From positions 1 to 12,582 of the forward strand of contig PHDR01000039.1 of assembly GCA_002841035.1 (NCBI GenBank): DNA of 12,582 nucleotides, in the 5' to 3' direction. The first letter of the stretch is position 1; every line of letters begins with the position of its first letter. The position numbers were made by a program, and so were the translations under genes. This document shows positions 5,780-12,582 of the stretch, one piece after another. The DNA comes from Bacteroidetes bacterium HGW-Bacteroidetes-12. Lineage in GTDB: Bacteria; Bacteroidota; Bacteroidia; Flavobacteriales_E; Vicingaceae. The notes beneath the pieces are model-generated. The model did no database searches. It was not told the origin of the DNA and was given only the letters and a program-made list of their open reading frames with translations.

Positions 5780-8221
5780 ATGAAAAAAATGATGTTTTTG
5801 GCGACTACAATGCTTGCAGCTGCAAGTAGTTTCGCACAATTTTCCATTTATGGAACAATTAAAGACTCCTCAGCAAATCCTGTTGTTGGAGCAACCATTA
5901 AAATTGCCGATACCTATAAAGGAATTTCAACAAACAACAATGGTTTTTATAAATTAGACAACCTAAAACAACAAAATTATGTATTGGAAATTAGTTTTGT
6001 AGGCTATCAAACCCAACAAATTAGCATTGAAAATTTAGCTGAAAATAAAGAACTAAATGTTGTTTTAAAAGAAAGCAAACAAACATTAAATGAATTAGTT
6101 GTTGCGGCAACACGGGTTAAAGAAAATTCTTCTTTTGCTCACACAACCATTCATCAAAAAGAGTTTGAAAACAATAATTTAGGGCAAGATATTCCCATAT
6201 TATTACAAAACACGCCTTCAATGGTTTCAACGAGCGATGCTGGTGGAGGAATTGGTTATACAGGCTTTAGAATTAGAGGCTCCGATGCTACCCGAATTAA
6301 TGTTACCGTGAATGGAATTCCGTTAAATGATGCCGAGTCGCATGGTGTTTTTTGGGTAAATATGCCCGATTTTGCATCAACCACCGAAAGTATTCAAATT
6401 CAGCGAGGTGTTGGCTCTTCAACCAACGGGGCAGGAGCTTTTGGCGGTTCGGTTAATTTACAAACTAACAACAATCAAATGCAACCTTATGCCGAAATTT
6501 CAGGTTCTTATGGCTCTTTTAATTCGCACAAACAAACCCTAAAATTTGGAACAGGACTGATTAATAAACGCTGGGCTTTTGATGGAAGGCTATCTAACAT
6601 TCAGTCTGATGGGTACATTGACAGGGCTTTTTCCGATTTAAAAAGTTTTTATGCTTCGGGAGGTTATTTTGGCGAAAAAACCATGGTGAAAGCTGTACTT
6701 TTTTCAGGTAAAGAAAAAACCTACCAATCGTGGTATGGCACACCCGAAAGTAGATTAAATAATGATGTTGAAGCCATGAATTTACATGCCCTAAATAACG
6801 GATTAACCGAACAACAAACTCAAAACTTATTAAATTCGGGTAGAACATATAACTTTTATGAGTATGACAACCAAACCGATAATTACCAACAAGATCATTA
6901 TCAGCTTCATATTTCTCACCAATTTAATACCAAATTAACCTTTTCTGGATCATTTCATTACACTTATGGCAGGGGTTTTTTTGAGGAATTTAAAGAAAAA
7001 GATGCGTTTGAAAATTATGGATTAAATCCCCTTATTATTAGTACTGATACCATTACTAATTCAGATATTATTAGAAGAAGATGGCTCAAAAATGATTTTT
7101 ATGGAGCTACTTATGCTATAAATTATACTTCTAAAAAAATAAACTTTATTTTAGGTGGTGCAACAAATAACTATGAAGGCGACCATTTTGGCGAAATTAT
7201 TTGGTCGGAGTTTGCTAATGGTGCTGCCATTAGAGCTAATTATTATAAAAGCACCGCTCAAAAGCTCGATGTAAATCATTTTGCTAAACTTTCGATAGAT
7301 TTAACTGAAAAACTAGCCTTAATGACCGATTTTCAAGTGCGTTATGTAAACTATACTACAAAAGGAACTGATAATGATTTGCAACAATTTAATATAGATA
7401 AAGATTTTTTATTTTTCAACCCAAAAGCTGGATTAACTTATAAAGCAACCAAGCAAACTATGTTTTATGGTTCGTTTAGTGTAGGCAACAGAGAACCCAT
7501 TCGCTCTGATTTTATTGATAACCCTGCTAACAAACAACCTACTCACGAAACACTTTATGACTATGAAGCTGGGGTTGAGTATAAACGCAATAAAATTCAA
7601 TTTCAAACCAATTTTTATTTTATGGATTATCGAAATCAGTTAATTTTAACGGGAAATTTGAATGATGTTGGTGCTCCAATTAGAGTAAACGTAGATAAAA
7701 GTTATAGAGCTGGAGTAGAATTAATTGGAAATTATTTGATTTCAAAAAAATTAAAAATTAGCGGAAATACCACCTTTTCTGAAAATAAAATAAATACCTT
7801 TAATGAAGTATTGTTTGATTATACCAATGGTTTTGATGTGATAGAAATTTCGCATAACAATAGTGATATTGCTTTATCTCCTTCTATTATTGCAGCAGCT
7901 TCAATAGAATATTCTATTTATAAAGGAATGAAAATTTGGTTGCAAACAAAATATGTTGGCGAACAATTTTTAGACAACACTTCCAATTCAAACAGAAAAC
8001 TAGATGCCTACACTACTTTAGATGGAAGATTGTCTTACACCTTTTATCCTAAAAAAATGAAAGAGATTTCTATTAATTTTTTAGTAAATAATATTTTAGA
8101 TAAAAAATACAGCAGCAATGGCTATACTTTTAGCTATGTTTTTGGCGATTTAATTACCGAAAACTTTTACTATCCGCAGGCAGGAACCAACTTTTTAGTT
8201 GGGGCAAGTATTAAGTTTTAA
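5780..8221 (+). CDS. TonB-dependent outer-membrane receptor, probably for thiamin (TPP-regulated)
   Basis: TonB-dependent receptors import scarce nutrients across the outer membrane using energy passed by TonB-ExbBD. The 813-residue protein has a signal peptide (about 1-20, ending SSFAQ). A carboxypeptidase-regulatory-like beta-sandwich (about 22-97: YGTIKDSSANPVVGATIKI, GFYKLDNL, ISFVGYQ) follows. A TonB-box-like LNELVVAATR lies at 103-112. The plug spans about 115-230, with FRIRGSDATRINVTVNGIPL (163-182) and VGSSTNGAGAFGGSVNLQT (211-229). A beta-barrel fills the rest and ends in the typical terminal Phe (GASIKF). Substrate is inferred from control: a clear TPP riboswitch lies directly upstream, so thiamin, its phosphates or a precursor is expected. 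No SusD partner and no inner-membrane thiamin transporter follows; the unit ends at the hairpin 8240-8270. The ATG at 5780 has only an AT-rich leader before it, as usual in this phylum. Confidence 0.93.
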   Translation: MKKMMFLATTMLAAASSFAQFSIYGTIKDSSANPVVGATIKIADTYKGISTNNNGFYKLDNLKQQNYVLEISFVGYQTQQISIENLAENKELNVVLKESKQTLNELVVAATRVKENSSFAHTTIHQKEFENNNLGQDIPILLQNTPSMVSTSDAGGGIGYTGFRIRGSDATRINVTVNGIPLNDAESHGVFWVNMPDFASTTESIQIQRGVGSSTNGAGAFGGSVNLQTNNNQMQPYAEISGSYGSFNSHKQTLKFGTGLINKRWAFDGRLSNIQSDGYIDRAFSDLKSFYASGGYFGEKTMVKAVLFSGKEKTYQSWYGTPESRLNNDVEAMNLHALNNGLTEQQTQNLLNSGRTYNFYEYDNQTDNYQQDHYQLHISHQFNTKLTFSGSFHYTYGRGFFEEFKEKDAFENYGLNPLIISTDTITNSDIIRRRWLKNDFYGATYAINYTSKKINFILGGATNNYEGDHFGEIIWSEFANGAAIRANYYKSTAQKLDVNHFAKLSIDLTEKLALMTDFQVRYVNYTTKGTDNDLQQFNIDKDFLFFNPKAGLTYKATKQTMFYGSFSVGNREPIRSDFIDNPANKQPTHETLYDYEAGVEYKRNKIQFQTNFYFMDYRNQLILTGNLNDVGAPIRVNVDKSYRAGVELIGNYLISKKLKISGNTTFSENKINTFNEVLFDYTNGFDVIEISHNNSDIALSPSIIAAASIEYSIYKGMKIWLQTKYVGEQFLDNTSNSNRKLDAYTTLDGRLSYTFYPKKMKEISINFLVNNILDKKYSSNGYTFSYVFGDLITENFYYPQAGTNFLVGASIKF

Positions 8222-8239
8222 GGCCTCTAGTTAACTTTT

Positions 8240-8270
8240 ACTTTCCTGAAGTTTAAAACTTCAGGAAAGT
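8240..8270 (+). terminator. strong hairpin, probable terminator of the TonB receptor gene
   Basis: The arms ACTTTCCTGAAGTTT (8240-8254) and its exact complement (8256-8270) flank a single A. In practice this is a 12-bp stem, ACTTTCCTGAAG/CTTCAGGAAAGT, with a 7-nt TTTAAAA loop. It begins 19 nt after the receptor stop. The downstream tract, GATTTTC, has only four T, so it is not a textbook terminator. Position and stem strength favour termination. Confidence 0.65.
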
Positions 8271-8325
8271 GATTTTCAAAATTCAAACAATAACACATAT
8301 CATAAAACAAACCAACGGAGTTGAT

Positions 8326-8333
8326 TACCTTTG
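8326..8333 (+). promoter_or_regulatory. -7 promoter element of the moxR-VWA operon
   Basis: TACCTTTG matches the Bacteroidota TAnnTTTG -7 consensus. Transcription would start near 8340 and leave an A-rich leader of about 10 nt before the ATG at 8350. No TTG lies at the expected -33 position (about 8304-8306), so the promoter may be weak or activator-dependent. Confidence 0.6.
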
Positions 8334-8349
8334 CAAGAAAACAAAATAA

Positions 8350-9174
8350 ATGGAATTTAAAGGAACAGAAAATTACATTGCCTCAAGAGATTTACAAGTT
8401 GCTGTTCAGGCAGCTATTAATTTACAAAAGCCTTTATTGATAAAAGGAGAACCTGGTACAGGAAAAACACTTTTGGCTTATGAAATTGCAAAAGCACTCA
8501 ATAAAAAATTAATTACTTGGCACATAAAATCAACCACAACTGCCCAACAAGGTTTGTATGAATATGATGCAGTTTCAAGGCTGAGAGATTCTCAGTTGGG
8601 AAACGAAAAAGTAAATAACATTGCCAATTATATTAAAAAAGGCAAACTGTGGGAAGCTTTTGAATCGGAAGAACAATTGGTGTTGTTAATTGACGAAATA
8701 GATAAAGCAGATATTGAATTTCCTAATGATTTATTATTGGAAATAGATAAAATGGAGTTCTTTTGTTACGAAACTGGCGAGACAATAGTAGCCAAAAATC
8801 GCCCAATTATTATTATAACTTCCAACAACGAAAAAGAATTGCCAGATGCTTTTCTTAGAAGGTGTTTTTTTCATTATATTTCTTTTCCCGATAGAGAAAC
8901 ACTTAAAGATATTATTGATTTACACTATGAGAAATTAGACGAAAAATTAGTCAATAATGCGTTAGATATTTTTTATGCCATACGAGATAAAAGAAATCTT
9001 AAAAAGAAACCATCTACCAGCGAAATTATTGACTGGATTAAACTATTAATAATCGGCAAAATTACCACACAAGAGCTTGATGCAGTAAAAAATGGCTCCA
9101 ACGAATTGCCCTACTTAGGGGCATTGTTAAAAAACGAGCAGGATAAAAAAGCCCTTTTATCTTCATATAAATAA
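8350..9174 (+). CDS. MoxR-family AAA+ ATPase
   Basis: MoxR ATPases are hexameric chaperones that work with a partner VWA protein to mature or activate a target, often by inserting a metal cofactor. The 274-residue protein shows Walker A GEPGTGKT (33-40), Walker B LLIDEIDKAD (112-121), a sensor-1 region IITSNNEKELPDAF (155-168) and FLRRCFFHY (168-176), with candidate arginine-finger residues Arg170/171. HIKSTTTAQQGLYEYDA (58-74) and RLRDSQ (77-82) are the MoxR-type pore/insert region. It has no membrane segment and should be cytoplasmic. It is followed after 10 nt by the VWA gene, which is its expected partner. The pair resembles CoxD/CoxE, but no CO-dehydrogenase genes are nearby, so those symbols are not used. 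The target is unknown. Confidence 0.92.
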   Translation: MEFKGTENYIASRDLQVAVQAAINLQKPLLIKGEPGTGKTLLAYEIAKALNKKLITWHIKSTTTAQQGLYEYDAVSRLRDSQLGNEKVNNIANYIKKGKLWEAFESEEQLVLLIDEIDKADIEFPNDLLLEIDKMEFFCYETGETIVAKNRPIIIITSNNEKELPDAFLRRCFFHYISFPDRETLKDIIDLHYEKLDEKLVNNALDIFYAIRDKRNLKKKPSTSEIIDWIKLLIIGKITTQELDAVKNGSNELPYLGALLKNEQDKKALLSSYK

Positions 9175-9184
9175 CCTCTATACC

Positions 9185-10396
9185 ATGTTTATTGATTTCT
9201 TTTTATTACTAAAAAATAACAAAATTCCGGTAAGCATAAAAGAGTATTTTGATTTATTGGAAGCTTTAAATCAAGAAATTGCTTCATACAATATTGATGA
9301 TTTTTACTTTTTATGTCGTTCTGTTTTAGTGAAAAATGAAATCCATTTAGACACGTTTGATCAACTTTTTGGTTTATACTTTAAAGGGATTGAAACCATT
9401 TCTACCGAAGATGTTTTAAACATTCCCGAAGAATGGCTGAGAAAAAATGGAGAGAAATTTCTTTCAAAAGAAGAAATGGAAAATATAAAATCGTTTGGAG
9501 ATTTAGATAAAATTTTAGACCAATTAAAAGAGTTGCTTAAAGAGCAAAAAGAAAGACATCAAGGAGGTGGTAAGTGGATAGGTACAGGAGGAGTTTCTCC
9601 ATTTGGAGCCTATGGGTATAATCCCGAAGGAATAAGAATAGGGCAAGACGAAAGCCGGCACCGAAGAGCTATAAAAGTATGGGATAAAAGAAGTTTTCAA
9701 AATCTTAATGAAGAAGTGGAGTTGGAAACCCGAAACATGAAAATGGCATTGAAAAAACTACGAATATTAAGCAGAGAAGGAAAGGCTGAAGAGTTAGATT
9801 TGAATAAAACCATTATTAAAACTTCAAAAAATGCAGGAATGTTGGAAGTGGAAATGGTGCCATCAAAAAAAAATACAGTAAAAGTATTGTTGTTTTTTGA
9901 TATTGGAGGGTCAATGGACGACCATATAGAGCTATGTTCTCAATTATTTTCAGCTGCAAAATATGAATTTAAACACCTTTCATTTTACTATTTTCATAAT
10001 TGTATTTATGAATTCTTATGGAAAGATAATGCTAGAAGATGGCACGAAAAAATTCCTACAGATGAAATTTTGAACACGTATAATGACGATTACAAAGTAA
10101 TTATTGTGGGTGATGCATCCATGTCGCCCTACGAAATTTTCTATAAAAACGGTAGTGTTGAACATTACAATGAGGAAGCTGGAATAACATGGCTTAATAG
10201 AATAAAAGAACATTTCCCCTACTTCGTTTGGCTAAACCCTGTTGCCGAAAACGAATGGCAATACACCGAGTCTATTGGGATGATTAAGAAAGTAATGAAC
10301 AATAGAATGTATCCGCTTACCATTTCAGGAATTGAACAAGCTATAAAATGTTTGAAACAAAAAAATGTTGTTACTGAAAATTCATTAATGGAATGA
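9185..10396 (+). CDS. VWA-domain protein, COG3825/CoxE-like partner of the MoxR ATPase
   Basis: The 403-residue protein has a helical N-terminal part (1-125), a Gly-rich linker (GGGKWIGTGGVSPFG, 127-141), a basic/acidic helical segment (about 155-215) and a C-terminal von Willebrand factor A domain (about 230-395). The MIDAS metal site reads DIGGS (239-243): Asp239 and Ser243 are kept but the usual first Ser is Gly. A later conserved segment VGDASMSPYE (308-317) offers Asp310. The motifs GYNPEGIRIGQD (144-155) and SRHRRAIKVWDKR (157-169) agree with my recollection of a widely distributed, strongly conserved family (COG3825) always found beside a MoxR-type ATPase. By analogy with CbbO and NorD it should link the ATPase to a target protein. 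There is no signal peptide. The biochemical role is unknown. Confidence 0.88.
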   Translation: MFIDFFLLLKNNKIPVSIKEYFDLLEALNQEIASYNIDDFYFLCRSVLVKNEIHLDTFDQLFGLYFKGIETISTEDVLNIPEEWLRKNGEKFLSKEEMENIKSFGDLDKILDQLKELLKEQKERHQGGGKWIGTGGVSPFGAYGYNPEGIRIGQDESRHRRAIKVWDKRSFQNLNEEVELETRNMKMALKKLRILSREGKAEELDLNKTIIKTSKNAGMLEVEMVPSKKNTVKVLLFFDIGGSMDDHIELCSQLFSAAKYEFKHLSFYYFHNCIYEFLWKDNARRWHEKIPTDEILNTYNDDYKVIIVGDASMSPYEIFYKNGSVEHYNEEAGITWLNRIKEHFPYFVWLNPVAENEWQYTESIGMIKKVMNNRMYPLTISGIEQAIKCLKQKNVVTENSLME

Positions 10397-10410
10397 AGCA
10401 ACCATTATGG

Positions 10411-12189
10411 TTACTCTTCTTTAATTTTCTTTCCTTCCTTATAATAAGCTGTTTTTAATACTTTTCCAGCTTGTTTGGCATAAAACACCCATTTTCCATG
10501 AGCTTGCCCATTCTTGTATTCTTTTTCACTTTCTAACGTACCAATAGCATACCATGAGGTAACTTTTCCTTCTTGTCTTCCTTTAACGAGTGTTTGCTCA
10601 TACATTTTATTACCATTTTCATAAAAATAAGTCCATTTTCCATCTTGTTGGTTGTTGTTAAATTCTCCTTCTGTTTTAGGTTTTCCATTTTCAAACCATT
10701 CATAATACATTCCTTGTTTTACGGAAATAAGGCGACTGTCATCTACCTCCATAAATTTATTGTTTTTATCCTTATAAAATTTCTTTTTAACTTCGGGTTT
10801 TACCAAATAGGTTTCTAATAACTCTTGTTTCCCGTTTTCGTGCCAATGTTCCCAAATACCATCTTTTAAGGCTTGTTTGTAATATCCGCTGTAATCTTTT
10901 TGTCCGTTCATATACCAACCTTCCCATTTTCCATTCATCAATCCATTGGAGTAATTTCCAATGTCTTTTTTTTCTCCCGAATCATACCATGATTTCCATT
11001 CGCCTTCTTCCTTACCATTTAAAAAATTTCCTTGCATTACCAATTGTTTTTGCTCAGAATAGAAACTCCATTGGTCGTGTTTAAGGTTTTCTTTATAGCT
11101 TCCTGTTTTCCATATCTCTCCATTGGGATACCAATAGATCCATGTGCCATCTTTTTTATCTTTTTTATAATATCCTTCATAGCTTTTGTTTGCTTTTGAA
11201 TCATAAAACGTCCATAAACCATCTTTCAACTCATTGTTGAAATGTCCAACAAAATCAATGTTTCCATTTTCGAGCCAATACGTCCATTTCCCCTCTTTTT
11301 TTCCGAACTTATAATTTCCTTCTGCACTTAATTTTCCATTTTCAAACCACTCTTTATAAACACCTTCTTCTCTACCATTTAAAAAACTAATCTCTTTTAA
11401 TTTCTGACCATTTTCATACCAATATTCCCAAAGCCCATCATTTAATCCATTATTGAAATTACCTTTAAAACGCATCTTTTCATCATCATAATAAAATTGC
11501 CAAAGCCCATTTTTTTTTCCTGCTACATAATTTCCTTGAGCTACTTTTTTTCCTGTTTCGGCATATTCAATCCATAATCCATTTTTTTTCCCATTGAGGT
11601 ATGCTCCTTCCATTTTTGGTTTTTTATTTGGGTAAAAATCAATGTACTTCCCATTACCATTTAATACTAATTGTTTCCCTTTTTCGTCCCAAAAACTTTG
11701 AAGAAGTTCTTTGTTATCTTCAAATAAAATTAAACTTTTTTGTTGTTTGTTCTCATACCAATTAAACCAAGTTCCCACGCGTTCGTCTCGTTTAAAGTGT
11801 CCTTCTTCCATTTTGTTTCCTGATGGGTAATAAAATGTCCACAAACTATCTTTATACCCAATTTTATTAAATCCTGTTAACTCTAATTGTCCATTCTCAT
11901 ACCAAGATTTACATGACCCATGTTTCATGGAACGCAAAAAGCTGCCTTGTTCAATTTTTTTACCTTGTTCATTGTAATTCACATACTCCCCATTAAATTC
12001 TCCATCCTTATAGGTTACTTCTTGCTGAATAACTCCTTCTTTACTCCAAAAAGTCCATTTACCTTGTTCCAATCCATCTTTAATTTCTCCTTCTGCTTTT
12101 TTGTTTCCGTTAGTCCATTTATAGGTATGCAATTGAGCATAAATAGTAGTATTAAGTAAAATAAAAAGTATTACTAATCGAATATTCAT
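10411..12189 (-). CDS. exported MORN-repeat (YwqK-like) protein with about 22 repeats
   Basis: The 592-residue product starts with a signal peptide (about 1-19, ending TIYAQ; no lipobox Cys) and then consists almost wholly of 24-residue MORN_2-type units with the pattern G-x-W-x-x-[WY]-Y-x-x-G-x-x-x-x-x-G-x-[FY]-x-x-G-x-x-x-G. I count about 22 units. Clear examples are LWEYWYENGQKLKEI and EWKSWYDSGEKKDIGNY. The regular pattern is broken twice: an irregular stretch near residues 148-185, and a longer unit near 450-500 with KPEVKKKFYKDKNNKF. Such repeats form extended beta-hairpin stacks, often on envelope or periplasmic proteins. Database names of the type 'YwqK family antitoxin' have little functional support, and no toxin gene lies next to it. 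The end is 14 nt from the convergent VWA gene. Function unknown. Confidence 0.88.
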   Translation of the reverse strand: MNIRLVILFILLNTTIYAQLHTYKWTNGNKKAEGEIKDGLEQGKWTFWSKEGVIQQEVTYKDGEFNGEYVNYNEQGKKIEQGSFLRSMKHGSCKSWYENGQLELTGFNKIGYKDSLWTFYYPSGNKMEEGHFKRDERVGTWFNWYENKQQKSLILFEDNKELLQSFWDEKGKQLVLNGNGKYIDFYPNKKPKMEGAYLNGKKNGLWIEYAETGKKVAQGNYVAGKKNGLWQFYYDDEKMRFKGNFNNGLNDGLWEYWYENGQKLKEISFLNGREEGVYKEWFENGKLSAEGNYKFGKKEGKWTYWLENGNIDFVGHFNNELKDGLWTFYDSKANKSYEGYYKKDKKDGTWIYWYPNGEIWKTGSYKENLKHDQWSFYSEQKQLVMQGNFLNGKEEGEWKSWYDSGEKKDIGNYSNGLMNGKWEGWYMNGQKDYSGYYKQALKDGIWEHWHENGKQELLETYLVKPEVKKKFYKDKNNKFMEVDDSRLISVKQGMYYEWFENGKPKTEGEFNNNQQDGKWTYFYENGNKMYEQTLVKGRQEGKVTSWYAIGTLESEKEYKNGQAHGKWVFYAKQAGKVLKTAYYKEGKKIKEE

Positions 12190-12281
12190 ATCATGAAATT
12201 TTTAATCACGAATTTAATGTAAAAAAGTCAGCTATATTCCTTGTTTGTATAAATTTTAACAACATTTTTATAACAACAATT
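12190..12281. other. divergent spacer between the MORN-repeat and TPR genes
   Basis: This 92-nt AT-rich spacer must hold start signals for both flanking genes. The minus strand reads TAAATTCG at 12216-12209, one base away from TAnnTTTG, a weak candidate for the MORN gene. No full consensus element was found for the plus-strand gene. Confidence 0.35.
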
Positions 12282-12582
12282 ATGGAATGTATTTTTTATT
12301 TGAATTTTAAAATTTTGATATTACTTTTACTTCTTATCATTTTTAAAAATCGTTTGGAAAATATAATCAACAATATTTCCTCTCTTTTAACGCAATCTTC
12401 CAATTTAATGGAAGATGATTTACCTGCGGCTCTTGATTTAGCTCATGATGCAGAAAAAATAGCATTAGCAAATTTTAATACCAAAGGGTTGGCTGATAGC
12501 TTAAAACAAATTGCTCTTTGCTATTCCAATGCATCTAACTATGCAGAAACGATGAAAGCTGCTTTGCACGCCAAAGAATTGT
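12282..12582 (+). CDS. TPR-like protein with N-terminal hydrophobic segment (3' end cut by window)
   Basis: An open frame starts at ATG 12282 and runs without a stop to the window edge, giving 100 codons. The N-terminus has a hydrophobic stretch (about residues 11-21, KILILLLLLIIF) that could be a signal peptide or membrane anchor. From residue 33 the sequence looks like tetratricopeptide repeats: DDLPAALDLAHDAEKIAL (45-62) followed by KGLADSLKQIALCYSNASNY, with the usual small/large residue spacing of paired helices. In Bacteroidota such N-terminal TPR arrays often precede a sensor kinase, adenylate cyclase or LuxR-type output domain, which would lie outside the window. A second in-frame ATG at 12408 would drop the hydrophobic segment. 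The TPR call is moderately sure; overall function is not assignable. Confidence 0.65.
   Translation, partial: MECIFYLNFKILILLLLLIIFKNRLENIINNISSLLTQSSNLMEDDLPAALDLAHDAEKIALANFNTKGLADSLKQIALCYSNASNYAETMKAALHAKEL

Noticed and set aside
6594..6848. 84-codon minus-strand open frame inside the TonB receptor gene
   Set aside because: Antisense shadow; the receptor frame is intact and clearly a real protein.
8350..10396. Assigning the pair as coxD/coxE of a CO dehydrogenase cluster
   Set aside because: No CO dehydrogenase structural or maturation genes are present; only the general MoxR/VWA family is supported.
10411..12189. Periodic DNA repeats of about 72 nt that could suggest a CRISPR-like or satellite array
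   Set aside because: The repeats are degenerate, have no constant repeat/variable spacer structure and are explained by the 24-residue protein units.
10411..12189. Reading the MORN-repeat protein as an antitoxin
   Set aside because: This name is inherited from database labels; the protein is exported, very long and has no neighbouring toxin gene.

Overview
The window looks like a chromosomal segment from a member of the Bacteroidota, probably Flavobacteriales or a close relative. The DNA is AT-rich (roughly one third G+C by eye). No gene has a purine-rich Shine-Dalgarno site. Two spacers carry a TAnnTTTG promoter element typical of this phylum. The protein set (TonB receptor with a carboxypeptidase-regulatory-like N-terminus, secreted GH16, MORN-repeat protein, RecQ with a long C-terminal extension) also fits. 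Species-level placement is not possible from the sequence alone.

Layout, left to right. Positions 1-1290 hold the 3' part of a Maf-type nucleotide pyrophosphatase gene, followed after 3 nt by a secreted GH16 beta-glucanase, both on the plus strand. They converge, with a 4-nt gap, on a minus-strand pair: a GT-C/PMT-like membrane glycosyltransferase (1295-2704) lying 10 nt downstream of recQ (2715-4913). An AT-rich divergent spacer (4914-5069) separates recQ from a NadR-type P-loop kinase (5070-5591). The end of the kinase gene overlaps a near-perfect Bacteroidota promoter (TTG-N19-TAnnTTTG) that drives a TPP riboswitch (5608-5709) and a TonB-dependent receptor (5780-8221). The receptor is therefore very probably an outer-membrane importer of thiamin or a thiamin derivative. 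A strong hairpin (8240-8270) closes that unit.

Positions 8350-10396 encode a two-gene operon: a MoxR-type AAA+ ATPase and a von Willebrand factor A protein of the COG3825/CoxE-like type. This ATPase/VWA pairing resembles metal-cofactor-insertion chaperones (CbbQ/CbbO, NorQ/NorD), but its target is not evident here. It converges, with a 14-nt gap, on a secreted protein (10411-12189) built of about 22 MORN-type repeats. A divergent gene starting at 12282 runs off the right edge; it has an N-terminal hydrophobic segment followed by TPR-like helices.

Most of the window is ordinary housekeeping and envelope biology, with no mobile elements, tRNAs, rRNAs or CRISPR. The most interesting parts are the thiamin regulatory unit with its possible alternative leader hairpins and adjacent kinase, the uncharacterised MoxR/VWA pair, and the long MORN-repeat exported protein. 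I did not find a convincing wholly new system.
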